64,000 nt of DNA from Sipunculus nudus (taxonomy: Eukaryota > Annelida > Sipuncula > Golfingiida > Sipunculidae), in NCBI GenBank assembly GCA_026874595.1, contig CM049307.1, forward strand, positions 61,966,370 to 62,030,369, in the 5' to 3' direction. Both the position numbers and the translations under genes were made by a program. Shown in pieces: positions 24,625 through 37,400 of this stretch; the first letter of the stretch is position 1; each line of letters opens with the position of its first letter. The notes below the pieces were generated by a model that made no database searches, had not been told where the DNA came from, and saw only the letters and a program-made list of their open reading frames with translations.

Positions 24625-27345
24625 TAGCATGTTCTCAATTATATAACTTTTTTTATTTCACATTCATTGAAAGAATATGAGCATGGATAATATTTGTTAT
24701 GTATGTGGTTTCAGTGCTACATTTTCCTTAAATTTTCCCTTTTTTGTACTACTTTTTCGGTAATTCCTATCCTACTTTTTGTCCTATTTTTTCCGAAGGG
24801 CATGCCTGCTAACCTGATATTTAAAATATGTTTTTTCTACAGCTATTTCAACAGATCTGTTACAAACATTTACACATTTTCCATAACTAGTTGGTCAATG
24901 AGTATACACGCATGTACATATCCATTCAAAGGCACAAGTTTATCAACAATTGCTGCTTTTAAAGACTTGTATTTTTGACACGCGTGTTTTTCATAGAGTT
25001 CAGTGTTACCTTTCAAACCAAAACTTCAATGAAATAGTCTTGATCCTTCATCCCCACAACATAAAAATATACAAATTTCACTAAGCGCATGGAATGAACT
25101 TTTCGTCATTTTAAGTTAGGATCTCAGGAGGCCCATCTTGCATATTCAAAATTCTGTGTTAAAGTTTAGGAGACGGCTTTTATTTGTGATTTTGAAAAAA
25201 AAAGTTTGTATAAATTTGCAAAATCAATGAGTGCAGAAAAGTGAAAGCCCACACTAGCCCTATCATATATAACAAACAAAATGAAAATTGGTAAAAACAT
25301 AAAGGAGAAGAAGCATTTTTTTAAATTTTGAAATAATTTGCATAAATTTGCATAATTTATGATTTACAAATAGGACTCACAGCATCAATATACATCTGTA
25401 GAACAGTGCATTTTGTATTAAAGCATGAAATTGATTTAGGTGTTAAATGCAGGCAAGTGTTCATATTATCTGTATATTAACAAACGGTGCCACTTAACCA
25501 TTGTCTTGCAACTTCTTCGCGGCCTAGAAATGCCTGCATGTGTTTTGAATTGTTTGGTTTCAAATGTATCCAAAGAGGGGTAATTTTCCAAATTTTCTCA
25601 CAAATCTTGATGAATTTTACATAATTTGAAACTATCACAGCTATGCAGGTGAAACCAGCCAAAAAACAAATCCGGCTGAAATTGAACAGATTTGTCCTAA
25701 ATACAAGAACGGTTGATATGTAAGGGGGTAAAGTTAAGGTCCTCACCCCAAGAATCTTACAACTATACGTAAAGTTTTACTTGAGGCAAAATTTATAAAA
25801 GACAATTTTTCAGGATTGTCTCCATGTAGTGTCTTTAAATTTTGTGCGCTCATATACTAGTATTATGGATATCTTTATTCATAATACAATTCAACTGACG
25901 CTTTCTTAAAACATTTTAATCATCATAATATTTGATATCCAGCAATTAAATAACAAATCACAAAAAAAAAACTAATTTGCCTGAATTCCTCGGGAATTTT
26001 CAAACGAGTAAATATCAGGCCTCGGTTTCAAAGGTATATGTAGTTCAAAACATGGCATGGGCAAATGAAAAGTTGAACTGGTTTTTCTTGCAAAAACAAA
26101 CACCAGGAAATCTTTAAAGTATTATAAACACACAAATGGATTTACATGATGCTTTTATTAACATCAACAATTTCACAGACAAAATATGTACGGAGATGGC
26201 TATATATAGTACACTTATTCAACTACACCTACACAGCTAATAAAGTGACGTATTATATGATGCTGGAATGTGAGACATACAGTACATGAATTTGTACATG
26301 ACACGAAAATAAAATGTATTTATACTTTGTTCATACCATTTCCTTTTACAACCAAGTGCGGAACTAACTGCACTGATAAACACCAGCTGTATTTAATCCA
26401 TGATTTTGTTCTCAATTATCTTGTTTTAGTAGATAATGGTTATAAATTAAGCATATAAACGTGAGGACAAGTACACAAATAAATACTGCAATTCCTGTTG
26501 TCGTTTCATATCTTTTAACCCTTCACAAATTTAAATATAAAATAGGTAACGAGTTGCTCACCAGGTGGCACTAGTTCTCATTTATGCCAGATAATTTTTG
26601 TTTTGGCTCGGCTATGGAATATATTCTATATATACATATCAGAATTTCAGATAACACATATCGACTGAGAAGCCCCTGTGCCTTTGTAAATGACCAAACT
26701 GTGCTTATAAACAGCAGCTGCATTTGACATATGATGGTGTTCAACAGAAAACCTTATTTTAAAAGCAGATTATGATTATTATTACAATGCATATCCAGCA
26801 GAGAAATCTACACAAACGAATACTGCAGGTTGTATACTCCTGTACATATATTATCCAAATTACCTTGATCAAGAAAGTTCTGTTTCCTTCCATGCCTGTT
26901 TGTGTGTTGGTCTGTCTAGCAGGATAATTAAAAAGTGTCAATTATTTTTCCATGATAGTTTGTGGAGGGTTGGGACTTAGACCAAATAAGATCACATTAA
27001 AGTTTGGTGCAGATTTGCATAAAGGGGCAGATCTAGTAGAATTTGGCGTTTCCACTGAAACCTCTTCTTGGATTTAGGAATAAAACAGGTTATAATTTGC
27101 TAATTACTCACCAGATGGTGCTGCTTGTCACACAAGGCTCTGTCCTTTGCTGGTGGACATGAACGTGTGCTTGTTATGATGTTGTGTATGCATGTTTGGA
27201 ATTGATGTATACCTTCATATAAAACATGTTCAGTGGGGTATATACTGACATTTTTCAAGAACTACAATTCTGTGAAACTTTTCAACATGCAACATTTTCA
27301 TACATAAAGGCTGCATGAAGTATAAATTTTAGACCAAAAAAAAAA
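24625..27345. other. Intergenic; faint repeated structure only
   Basis: Weakly similar blocks recur near 26470-26590 and 26800-27130 (cacaaayRaatactgca; ctcaccagRtggYRct), suggesting an old duplication. No coding exon recognised. Confidence 0.4.
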
Positions 27346-27630
27346 AAAAAAGGGTATGGTTCTCAGGCACTGCCCGCGTCAATTTTAACCCCCCTGCATT
27401 AACACGTTTTATTTTGATTTTCATCTTTCAAGAAGATAAAAAATACAATTTTGATAAGATTTCCTATGTTATGTAATGCTTTTGCCTGTTTAGCAATACA
27501 ATTCTGTTATTTTCATGCTTTTCCCTGATCTTGACATTTTTATTGACACATACAAAAAAAGGTAAAAAAAAAAATTGCCTGCCCACACTTGTTTCTGAAA
27601 AAGAGTGCCTAAGAACCATACCTTTTTTTT
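27346..27630. mobile_element. MITE with GGTTCTYAGGCAC inverted ends, copy 1
   Basis: The left end AAAAAGGGTATGGTTCTCAGGCAC and the right end (reverse complement) AAAAAGGTATGGTTCTTAGGCAC are inverted. A second copy in opposite orientation lies at about 51735-52050 and shares the internal motif TATCTTCTTGAAAG; a decayed one is at about 37620-37870. Confidence 0.65.
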
Positions 27631-28014
27631 CTTACTGAAAAGAATATATGAACAGTACTTAGTGTGTTTAAACATCCATAGCTTAGAAATGGCTAAAAGT
27701 ATGTGGCAGTGGATTGAAAATGAACACTTTATTATGCATGTACATGTAGTTTGATCTCTGCACTTTGTAACAACTAAGTCTTGCTGTTTTGTTCAAACCT
27801 TTAAAACTATGTTTCATCTCCTCAGTATTAAATACAGTAAAACCCTGATAATTCGGCACCTGGTGTAATAAGACACATACCAACAAATTTATAATGTCCT
27901 TATCAGGCAGTTTGTACAATTCAACTACTGCACCTTTATAGAGATCCTACATCCCATATAACAAGTCATATCATGATTGCCAATATATTTCAACCAAAAA
28001 ATTGGATATGCCTG

Positions 28015-28590
28015 AATAATTACACTGAAACAATGCCCCCCCCCCCCCACCCAGATATACATCTATACTGAACCAAGGACTGGACCAATTTCAAACACAT
28101 TTCAAACCCTGGATATGCATCTATGCTGAAGCAATGACTAGCCAAATGCATATATATAATTTCAAACCATGCATATATATCTATATTTAACCAAGGGTTA
28201 TGCTAATTCTACATTTACATTTAAGAAGGTGGTATATTTACACTGAATCTATGAGTGGGCAAGGTACTGTATATATACACATTTCAAACCCTGGATTATA
28301 TTTATGCTAAACCAATAACTTGCCCAAGATATACATACACTTTTCAAACCACATTTTTTCTATTTGACCAAGGATTGGACCAATGCATACATATATGTTT
28401 CAAACCATGGCTAATATCAATTCTTTAAAAAGGCCTGGGCCAATGTATAAATAAATACATACATTTAAACCCTGGGTATATGTATCAATGTTAGCTAGAA
28501 TAAAGACTGGGTTTGGGTTGATGTACACATCTATATTTTAAATATTAGATTTGTATCATTACTGATCTCAAGACTGGGCCAATGAACATG
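28015..28590 (+). repeat. Degenerate minisatellite, units about 60-75 bp
   Basis: Repeated cores tttcaaaccctgg, atatgcatctatgctgaacc and aaggactgggccaatg recur about nine times with divergence. The array runs directly into the (TA)n tract. Confidence 0.75.
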
Positions 28591-28595
28591 CACAC

Positions 28596-28705
<110 letters not shown>

Positions 28706-28749
28706 CCATTCTGGTTCATTGTTTATAGATGGAAAGGGTATACACAGAA

Positions 28750-28860
28750 AGGGTATAGCCTACACAGAAAAATTGTTTCACTGCCGCTGGGATTCAAACC
28801 CATGATCTTCAAAATTCTGGTGTGGCTGACAAGTGATTAAGCACAAATCCAGAATTACAA
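28750..28860 (-). mobile_element. tRNA-derived SINE-like fragment
   Basis: On the minus strand, gatcatgggtttgaatccc contains a near-consensus pol III B box (GGTTTGAATCC against GGTTCGAATCC), preceded by a weak A-box-like stretch near CACTTGTCAGCC. There is no cloverleaf or mature tRNA, so this is a SINE remnant rather than a tRNA gene. Confidence 0.45.
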
Positions 28861-31294
28861 ATGCACATTTCCCATATATAACAGCACAATTAGGGTAAAA
28901 TATACCCTGAATGTATTTTTCAAAAGTGAGCCTGATCAATAGATGTACTAAGTAAGTACATGTATATGAAATGTAATGTGAAGATGCAATTATCTTTTTC
29001 AAATTTGATTCTAATTTTCTTATAGACATGATTCACAATTCAGTTAATAAAGTTAAATGAAAGGCTGCCAAGTTTGAATTCAGAGCCTTTGAGCATCTTT
29101 ATGTGTTGTTCAAAATTCAAACCTTTTACAAACCTGTTCATTGCTCCAAAAAAAACTCTATTCTGTATTAATTGTTCAAATGTTTATCAACTTGCTGCTT
29201 CATTTAAACCATCACATCAGTGGACTACATGGACCAACACTGAAAAAATGTGTATGCAAAAGAAGGAACCGTACATATATGAGGGAAACAAGAGTATGAA
29301 ATAGATTGGTTTGGACATAATACTTGATGATTTTGTGCTTTCTATAATAATGTAGACAATACAAGTTATCATCTTTCCTTTTTGGCATTTATTGTTCAGA
29401 CACATCCTGTTGTGGAGAAAAATACTGACACTCTTGACTGCCAACTGAGTATATATGATACAAAAATAAAATGAAAAAAGTGCATTAGAGGCAACAGATC
29501 TGAGCATACAATACATTGAACTATTTCTTGATAAGTTACCCTAAATTAGCTAAATAATGCAGTCAGTGGGTCTGCTCTAAGTAATTTGAAAGAGCTAAGG
29601 CCATACACATATGATAAATTTTATGGATATCTCGCTCCCATTTTCTCACAGATCAATCTTTTTTCCCCATATGAATACCAGGTCCTTGGTAATCATGCTA
29701 ATTTGTGCTATGGCACACATTAATTAAAAGAAATCTTAAAAAGTATGGAATGTGGACTAAATTTTGTGTTGATTAACACACGGTTTCAAGTTGTGAAGCA
29801 ATATTTTGTATAATCTAAGCAAAGTTGCAAAATTCTACATACTGTATCTTGACGGGTAAATAATAAAAATATAAAATATAGGCCCTCCTGGACCAAGTTT
29901 TTTGTTATTGGAGTCAGTTGAACAATTATTTTTTTTATGTGCCTAAGTGACAATCATTTTTACACAAATTCATTAGCTAATATTGTCCTAAGATTTGTCT
30001 CTCATCCTTGATATAAGCACTGATAATGCATCCATCTTGCAGTAAGAATATACAGTCATTTTTTTCAGTTGGTTAATCAAGTTATGCTATGGGCAGACAC
30101 CTGATTTTTAGCATGACTAGTAAAAAACACTTGACACTTGATACACACAAATAGCCAGCTTAATCACTGACTTTTAAAATTGGGAACATTGTGTTTGAGT
30201 TGTAACATATTCTGGCAGTACTTGCATCACTAGTGTTAAACAGTTTGAAACATTCATCAAAGTGGAATATTCAATCATACCATAACCCAAGAACTGGTCA
30301 GCAACACTGCAGCAAAGTGAAATGTAAATTGAAGGTGTAAAACTGAATAAAAGCATACTGATACAGAACCCTGATTAATAACTGGTAAATCTGATACATA
30401 GTAAATCTTAGACATGAGAGAGGCAGTCTGACACTGAGCAAGTAATTGATTCAAATTAAACAGGAAAATGCAATCCTGTCTTGACATCATGAAAGTGCTT
30501 GTACATGCTGCCATCTGGAGGTAAGAAGAGAAATTAACATGCAACCTGTCACTGCAGACCTGGATACCTTTGTTGATACAAAGCAATTTACAGAATATAC
30601 CTCAGATCTACCTACCTGGGGAAAGTCAGCCTTCACTGCATGATGCTTCAATCTGACTGGAATACCAGTCATAACTACTTCATACTCACAGCAGACTGAG
30701 ATTTTCTTTACCTCATTTTAATGCTATCACAACACACACTAAATTCAGTATTTAATCAAGCTTTTACAAATTTCTTCTGGACTTTTTCATATAGAGAGGA
30801 ATGTGATACAGCTGAGAATTAAATGATGAATTTAACAAATTCACCTGCATGCCAAACTTCCTGCCACGTTCCCTTTGACATTACATCATCCCGACTAACT
30901 GTTCTGGAAATTTCCAAGAAAAAAATTCATACCTTATCAGCATGCAGCAGCTAGAATCTTTGATACATGGCCGCATTTGATACTGCTCATACAAGGCAAA
31001 GATTAATACATCAAATACATTTAAACAGATATCTGTTAAAATATAGCCTGATTTAGATTAAATATAACATCTACCGGTAAATAATTCTAAATATACATGA
31101 GCTGGCACAGGTATTTGGGATTTGTACATCACATAAATTATATTATCTATTAATAACTAATGACTAGTCACACTAAGTTTTATGGCAAAGTGAATATCGG
31201 TATGATTTATACATGCAGGTAAAGGATGAACAAGGTATTACTGTGAATCATGGGTAATGAATAATTTATCTGTTCATTATGGCAGCTTTCTGGT
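28861..31294. other. Intergenic or TBC1D16 3' UTR
   Basis: The minus-strand side next to 31294 must hold the TBC1D16 3' UTR. Three overlapping minus-strand frames at 30174-30672 have no recognisable domain. Nothing else supported. Confidence 0.45.
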
Positions 31295-31489
31295 TTATAT
31301 GATGGTTTTGCGGGCTGGACTCTTTGGTTTTCCTCCATACGGGCACTGGTCATCTCCGTGGTTCCCATCACACTCCACCGTGGGAGCATACCCACTATCC
31401 CACATCCCTGCCCCGCACAGACTGCACAGGTCACGCAGTGTGCAAGGAATCTTGTCACGAGTCCGGAACTGGTGCAACATACCTCTTGC
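31295..31489 (-). CDS. TBC1D16: TBC1D16 coding exon 9 (C terminus, stop)
   Basis: Acceptor ttttattgcag, then ARGMLHQFRTRDKIPCTLRD, LCSLCGAGMWDSG and CPYGGKPKSPARKTII before TAA at 31295-31297. The Cys-rich CSLCG/CPYGG tail is diagnostic for TBC1D16. Confidence 0.95.
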   Translation of the reverse strand, partial: ARGMLHQFRTRDKIPCTLRDLCSLCGAGMWDSGYAPTVECDGNHGDDQCPYGGKPKSPARKTII

Positions 31490-34400
31490 CTGCAATAAAA
31501 AATAAAACATTTTTAGATTGAGAGAGGTATCTCATATTATGAAATGTGACTTCATACATTTTGCGACAAGTAAAAATGACCCATGGCATGGCCCAAAAAA
31601 CTCAGCATAATATTATGTGTAGAATCTGTACACCTTTTGTCACAATCATCATTTGATTCTTATATTCAGCTTGTAGTCAGTTTGAAATTGTTATATACTG
31701 TATTACGATCAGTAATCAGACCAGTGCTGACATCTATTGACAGAATAAAGAGTTCCAAGACTGGACAACTCACTGAGTACCATTGGTAACAGTTTTCTCA
31801 CATTGTTCAGAATTTTTCTTTCAAGAGATTCAAGTCCTCATTTGACAAATATTTGAGTGAGAAAAACTGTGTCTTAAATGGATTCTTGAGGGAACAAAAA
31901 TACAAATGGTCACCTTCCTTACTTGTAGCAGAACAACTTTTCTTTTATGATAAAATTTTATATTTGATCTATACCTGCCTTATAGTAAAGAGTGGGATTG
32001 CATGTAATGAGAATTTGTCTGACCTTGCGGAGGACGACCTCTCCGTTCATATGCATGGACAGGCTACTGAAGTGGAACAGCATCTCATCGGCTGGCAGGT
32101 CCTGCTGAACGACATCTTCTCCGTAAACCGAAATGATTGCCAGTACAACAAATAGGTGGAAGTAGTCTGTCTGGTAGTGAGCCCAGCATGCCTCCCAGAT
32201 ACGCAAAGCCTCGGGAGCTGGGAATTCTCGTTTAAAACACAACAGAATCCACCTGAAGGAACAGAACAAAATCATAAATAATGGCCTAATGAAAAACCAA
32301 ATCCACCTGAAAGAACAGGATGGTTTATTGCTATTTTGCCAGATTCACTGTTATATTCCCAGATTCCCTGTTATTTTCCAAGATTAACTCCTATTTGCCA
32401 GATTCACTGTTATTTTCCAGACTCATTGCTATTTTCCTAGATTCTTTGCTATATTTTAAAGATTCACTGCTATTTTCTCAGAATCATCGCTATATTGCCA
32501 TAATCATTGTTATTTTCCCAGATTCAATGTTATTTTCCAGGATCATTCCTATTTTCCCAGAATCATTCCTTTTTTCCCGGATTCACAGGTACTTTTGAAG
32601 ATTTGCAGTTATTTTTCCAGATTCATTGTTATTTTCCCAGATTTACTGCTTTTCACCCAGATTCACTGTTATTTTACCAGTTTAATTACTTATTATCAGA
32701 TTAACTGTTATTTTCCCAGATTCACTGCTGTTTTCCCAGATTCACTGCTATTTTCCCAGATTCACTGCTATTCTCCCAGATTCACTGCTATTTTTCCAAA
32801 TTCATTGCCATTTTCCAAGATTCATTATTTTCCGAGAATCACTGCTATTTTCCCAGATTCACTGCTTTTTCCCAAGATTCACTGCTATTTTCCTAGATTC
32901 ACTATTTTCCCAAATTGCTATTTCCAAGATTAACAGCTATTTTCCCAGATTAACTGCTATTTTCCCAGATTCACTGTTATTTCCCAGATTCTCTGATATT
33001 CTCTCATATTAACTACTATAACCCAGATTCACTATTTCCCAGATTCACTGTTATTTTCCAAGATTCACTATATTCCAAAATTAACTGCTATTTCCAAGAT
33101 TCACTATTTTCCCAGATTCACTGCTATTTTCCTAGATTCCTTGCAATTTTTCCCAGATTCACTACTTTTCTCCAAGATTCATTGCTATTTTCCTAGATTC
33201 ACTGCTATTCTCCCAGATTCATTGCTATGTTCCCAGATTCACAGTTTGAATAAATAAGACACTGATATAACAATCAAGATTAAAACAAAATCATACCTTG
33301 TGAAATATTTCAGTAAAAAAAAGACAACATTTTAGATATCAACTATTGCAGATGAGGTATTTAGCAGTGTGAAGGATAATGAACATGTTTAACCTTAACA
33401 CAGAAAAACATATGCTATTTTGGGTACTGGTCTTATTAAAAAATACATGATACATAAGTATCAACAGAGCTGCTGTGGCAAAGCATCATATAACATTACA
33501 CTGATATATCATAATATATAATGGGTCTGAGTCGGCTGTTTAGTCATAAAACACCAGTGTCCCCAGGAGATCCATCGTGAAATAGTAGCCCACTATGAAT
33601 AAAATGTGTATAATAGGCTTGGTTCAAATGCAAATGCGTTTAATTACATTTCAAAATGGCACATTTGTATTTAAATTCAGAGCTACTGATAACTCTGCAA
33701 ATGCATATACATATGAGAATGATAATCTTAAATTATCAAATACAAACATATTACTTGAGTCCCATCTTGCAATGAAAAGGCAAGACAGTTTCATAAGAAT
33801 AGTGAAATAAGTTTCCAATATGCTAATCTACCATATTGACTGGTTTCAGAACCATGACATTATTCATTACATTATGCACACACACCTTGATATACTAATG
33901 CATCTGTGAGTGCACTGTATTTGCATTTGATAAATAATATAATATTGCATTTGATAATATTTAATCATTTTTCCATCTGATCTGAAATATGCATTTTTAA
34001 ATGTGCTGAATTGCATTTGAACCCTGGCCTAGTAAACAAGATTTCTTTACTGATAATTTTGCCGTTCATATTGTGTATAATTTTGCTTCTGATAATTTCT
34101 ACATTCATACCTGTGGCAGAACAAGAGAGCCATCCCATCCTGCATCTTCATCAGATGCTTGTAGAAGCGAGGCAGCATGATACGAATCAGCTCACCCAGG
34201 TACATCTGAAAGTACAACATGACATCATAGTGACAGAGGATAAAAAGTGCAGAGGGTCTAGTCTGGTAGCAATAGTCACTGATGCATAAAAATATTTATA
34301 TTACTTATTATAACTGACTGTGGCATTCAACCATTGGCATATAAATCCTATGTGGCCAAGCCAGTATTTGGTTTTGAACTGTCACCAACCATGTCCTAAG

Positions 34401-37400
34401 GGGGGTCATTTTCCATAATTAACCATAAATCCTGAAAATGTTGACATTATTTTGCAAAGTGGCTACCGCATATGCTATTTATCAGAAACTATGCCAGTGA
34501 ACTCGGCTCATGTCAGCTCAACCAAAGAAAGACCCTGTTCTGCACAAACTCAACCGAAGTCCTGCTGGCCTATCCTAATGCAAGAATGGGTAAATATGCT
34601 TGGGTGTACAATCGACCATGCCACACCACTGAAGGTAAAGCAAATAAATTAAAATTTTTTTTTTCAGCTTAAAAGAGGGCACCATCTTTGGAAAAAAATA
34701 AAATCATAACAATATACATTTAACACAAATGACTGAACTGTATTTTAAAATGCAATTTGAGCTTTAAGTGAATTACGAACATTTATTTATTTATTTAATT
34801 TTTCATTGACCATGTACTGGCAGATCTTAGCTTTGGGACTTTTTTGTTTTACAAGTCTACAAGGTTATAAAATGTTACAGAATTCCTTCAGAAAAGAAAC
34901 CCACTCCTTTACATGAAAACAAAACAGCCACTGACAAAAGACCCTCACCCTGCTACCATCTGGAGAGTCAAGATTGTACTACAAATTTATATTTTTTTAA
35001 CCATTTGAATTTTAGAATCAGGATTTAAGATCCAGATCATCTTCAAGGAGGCCTGTAATGCTGTAGAGACCTGCCTTGTGTAAAATTTTTAAGTGGAAAC
35101 ATACTAAAGTTTATGAGTCACAGGTGTGGGACAAACAAATATGCACACATAAATACATATATACAGACAGACCTAAATGCAATTCTTATGTCCTTCTGGG
35201 GTCAGAGGTCATATAATATATATATCATGCATGGTGTCACATGGATACCAAGGCCCAGGCATAAGTAGTATGACACGTCATTCAAGGCTCGTGTCAATGC
35301 CCATAGGCAATATGGTTTGTTCATTTTATTTTCAACACAGTGAGCTCATATCAGCACGGCACTCAGTGATGTACTGCAACAGAAAAAATTGAAAAGCTTC
35401 ACAATGCCTGTTACATCATTGTGCTCTAGGACACACTGCCAAGGAATGAAACTGACAACATACTGGGACCCTGGATATATGAAGGTGCCATTGTGTATGC
35501 ACTGCTGAACTGTGTTTCACTTTACGAGTACTTCATGAAAACAGGCAACTGTATACTGTTGATTGTTTTCATAATATGTGTGGTCATTTTATAAAAACAT
35601 GATGAACCGAATTTTTCAGTATCACCTTCCCTATTGGCCTTCAGGCAGCCTTATCACCCTGTGGGCCTCAGGCCCATATGGCTGCCAGAAGGCAATTACG
35701 GAGGTAATACCGAACAAGCTGGTTAATAACATATAAAACAGTGTGGTGTTCAACATACCAGCTGCCTGTCCATATCAATGTCTTTTGGTGAACTGACAAA
35801 GATGGTTCGCTGCATGAGACCCACAAAGCACCAGTAGGCATCAGCCTCTCTCTGAACCTCCGCCAGTACTGGTGACAACAGGTCGGACATCTCCTGACTG
35901 TAACCTAACTGTGGATTGGCTACAGCGTAGTTCAGTAAGATGTTCCTGCAAGAGCAGAGAGATAACTTATATTTTTAATAATGGAATGTTTTTAATTTGA
36001 TAATCTCAATATTGATATTACTATATATTTAATATAAAATATTAATTAAATACTTAAGCTTGGTATTACAATGTGCACATGGCCCTGAAAATAGGGAAGG
36101 TGTTACCAATGCTACACAAATTGAAAGTAAAGCATTGACAGATATACGGCTGTACATTATTAACAGAGGTCACCCAAGGGTCACAATACTAAACATACAG
36201 ATTGCAAGAAACACTAGAGGTCTATGGCAACAGTTCCATGAACAAGAATGTTTTTCAGTTCTTAAAAAGTTGAAGGTTCATTTACTGTAAATTCAATTAT
36301 TTAAATACAGACAGTCTTAAACACTGTAACAACATTTCAGTTGAAAGGTAACAATGAGTAAACAGTGTTGACAATGATGTATGATGCCACGACTTTAAGA
36401 AACCATTCTTTGTTCCAAATGATCAATGGTTACACAAATGAACAATGACCTTCACTCATATATACACTCACTGAAGTACTTCAATGTGAGGATTTCCTTC
36501 TCCCTTGAAGTACGGATGGCTCCGGTCTGTCCGGACAACGTCTTTCTCTACAGTACACTGGATGCTGCGCCAGAACCTCTCCTGTTCTTCTGTACTCATG
36601 AGGTCTCTGTCAAGTAAAATCCAGACTGGTCAGCAAAGACTCAAGCAAGAATATCATGCATAATCACATCACTCCTATTCTGAAAGACCTACACTGGTTG
36701 ACTATTCAGAGCTGACTTGACTTCAAGGTACTGAAACACACCTACAAGGCTCTACATGGCAGGATATATGCAGGATATGCTCTCTAGCTAGAATGTTCAA
36801 GACTCTCATTCTAGTCACTCAGAACTGCTACCTATGGCAAAGATGTTTTAGTTGGAGCGCATCTAGTCTGTTGAACAACCTACCAATCCATTTCAGAGAG
36901 GCCTTCTTGGTTGACTCTTATAAACATTCCTTTGAGACATTTATTGTACAATAAGTCTGAATTATAGTTTTCTTTTACTAGTATCATTTAGTATCTATTT
37001 CAGGGTTAATTTCTGTATTTTTTGGTGTACTTTATGTTATGAAAACAGCACTACATAAATGTGGTTCATAAATAAAGAATATATATAAAAAAGAGCTGTT
37101 AAGGGAAAGTTGTTGCTGGAGATTCTTTGTAATGTTAATTCTCTAAATTCTTTATTTTGCCAATGCCACAGGTTGATAACGCCATCTGTTGACTAAATCC
37201 TATACACAAAAACCTGTATCAATCAGGACTCAATTTTTCCTTCCAAATGATTGTCCTCTGATAGAAATTTAAGTTTGGGAAGATAATAAAATAACATCTA
37301 CTGGCCTTGGTGAACTAATAACATCCAGAATGTTTGAATAAATATGCAAATGTCCTTTATGTTTTAAAAACAATCTGAAATCTCAGACAGTTTCATTAAA

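Noticed and set aside
27836-27880. CAGTAAAACCCTGATAATTC resembling a pogo-type MITE end
   Set aside because: No partner inverted end found nearby, so at most a fragment.
28750-28860. tRNA gene
   Set aside because: Only a B box and a weak A box; no acceptor stem or anticodon arm. Kept as a SINE-like fragment.
32320-32933. Phe/Ser-rich ORFs
   Set aside because: Frames through the 20-bp minisatellite.
32318-33245. Possible CRISPR-like array
   Set aside because: The repeats directly abut without unique spacers and lie in an animal intron.
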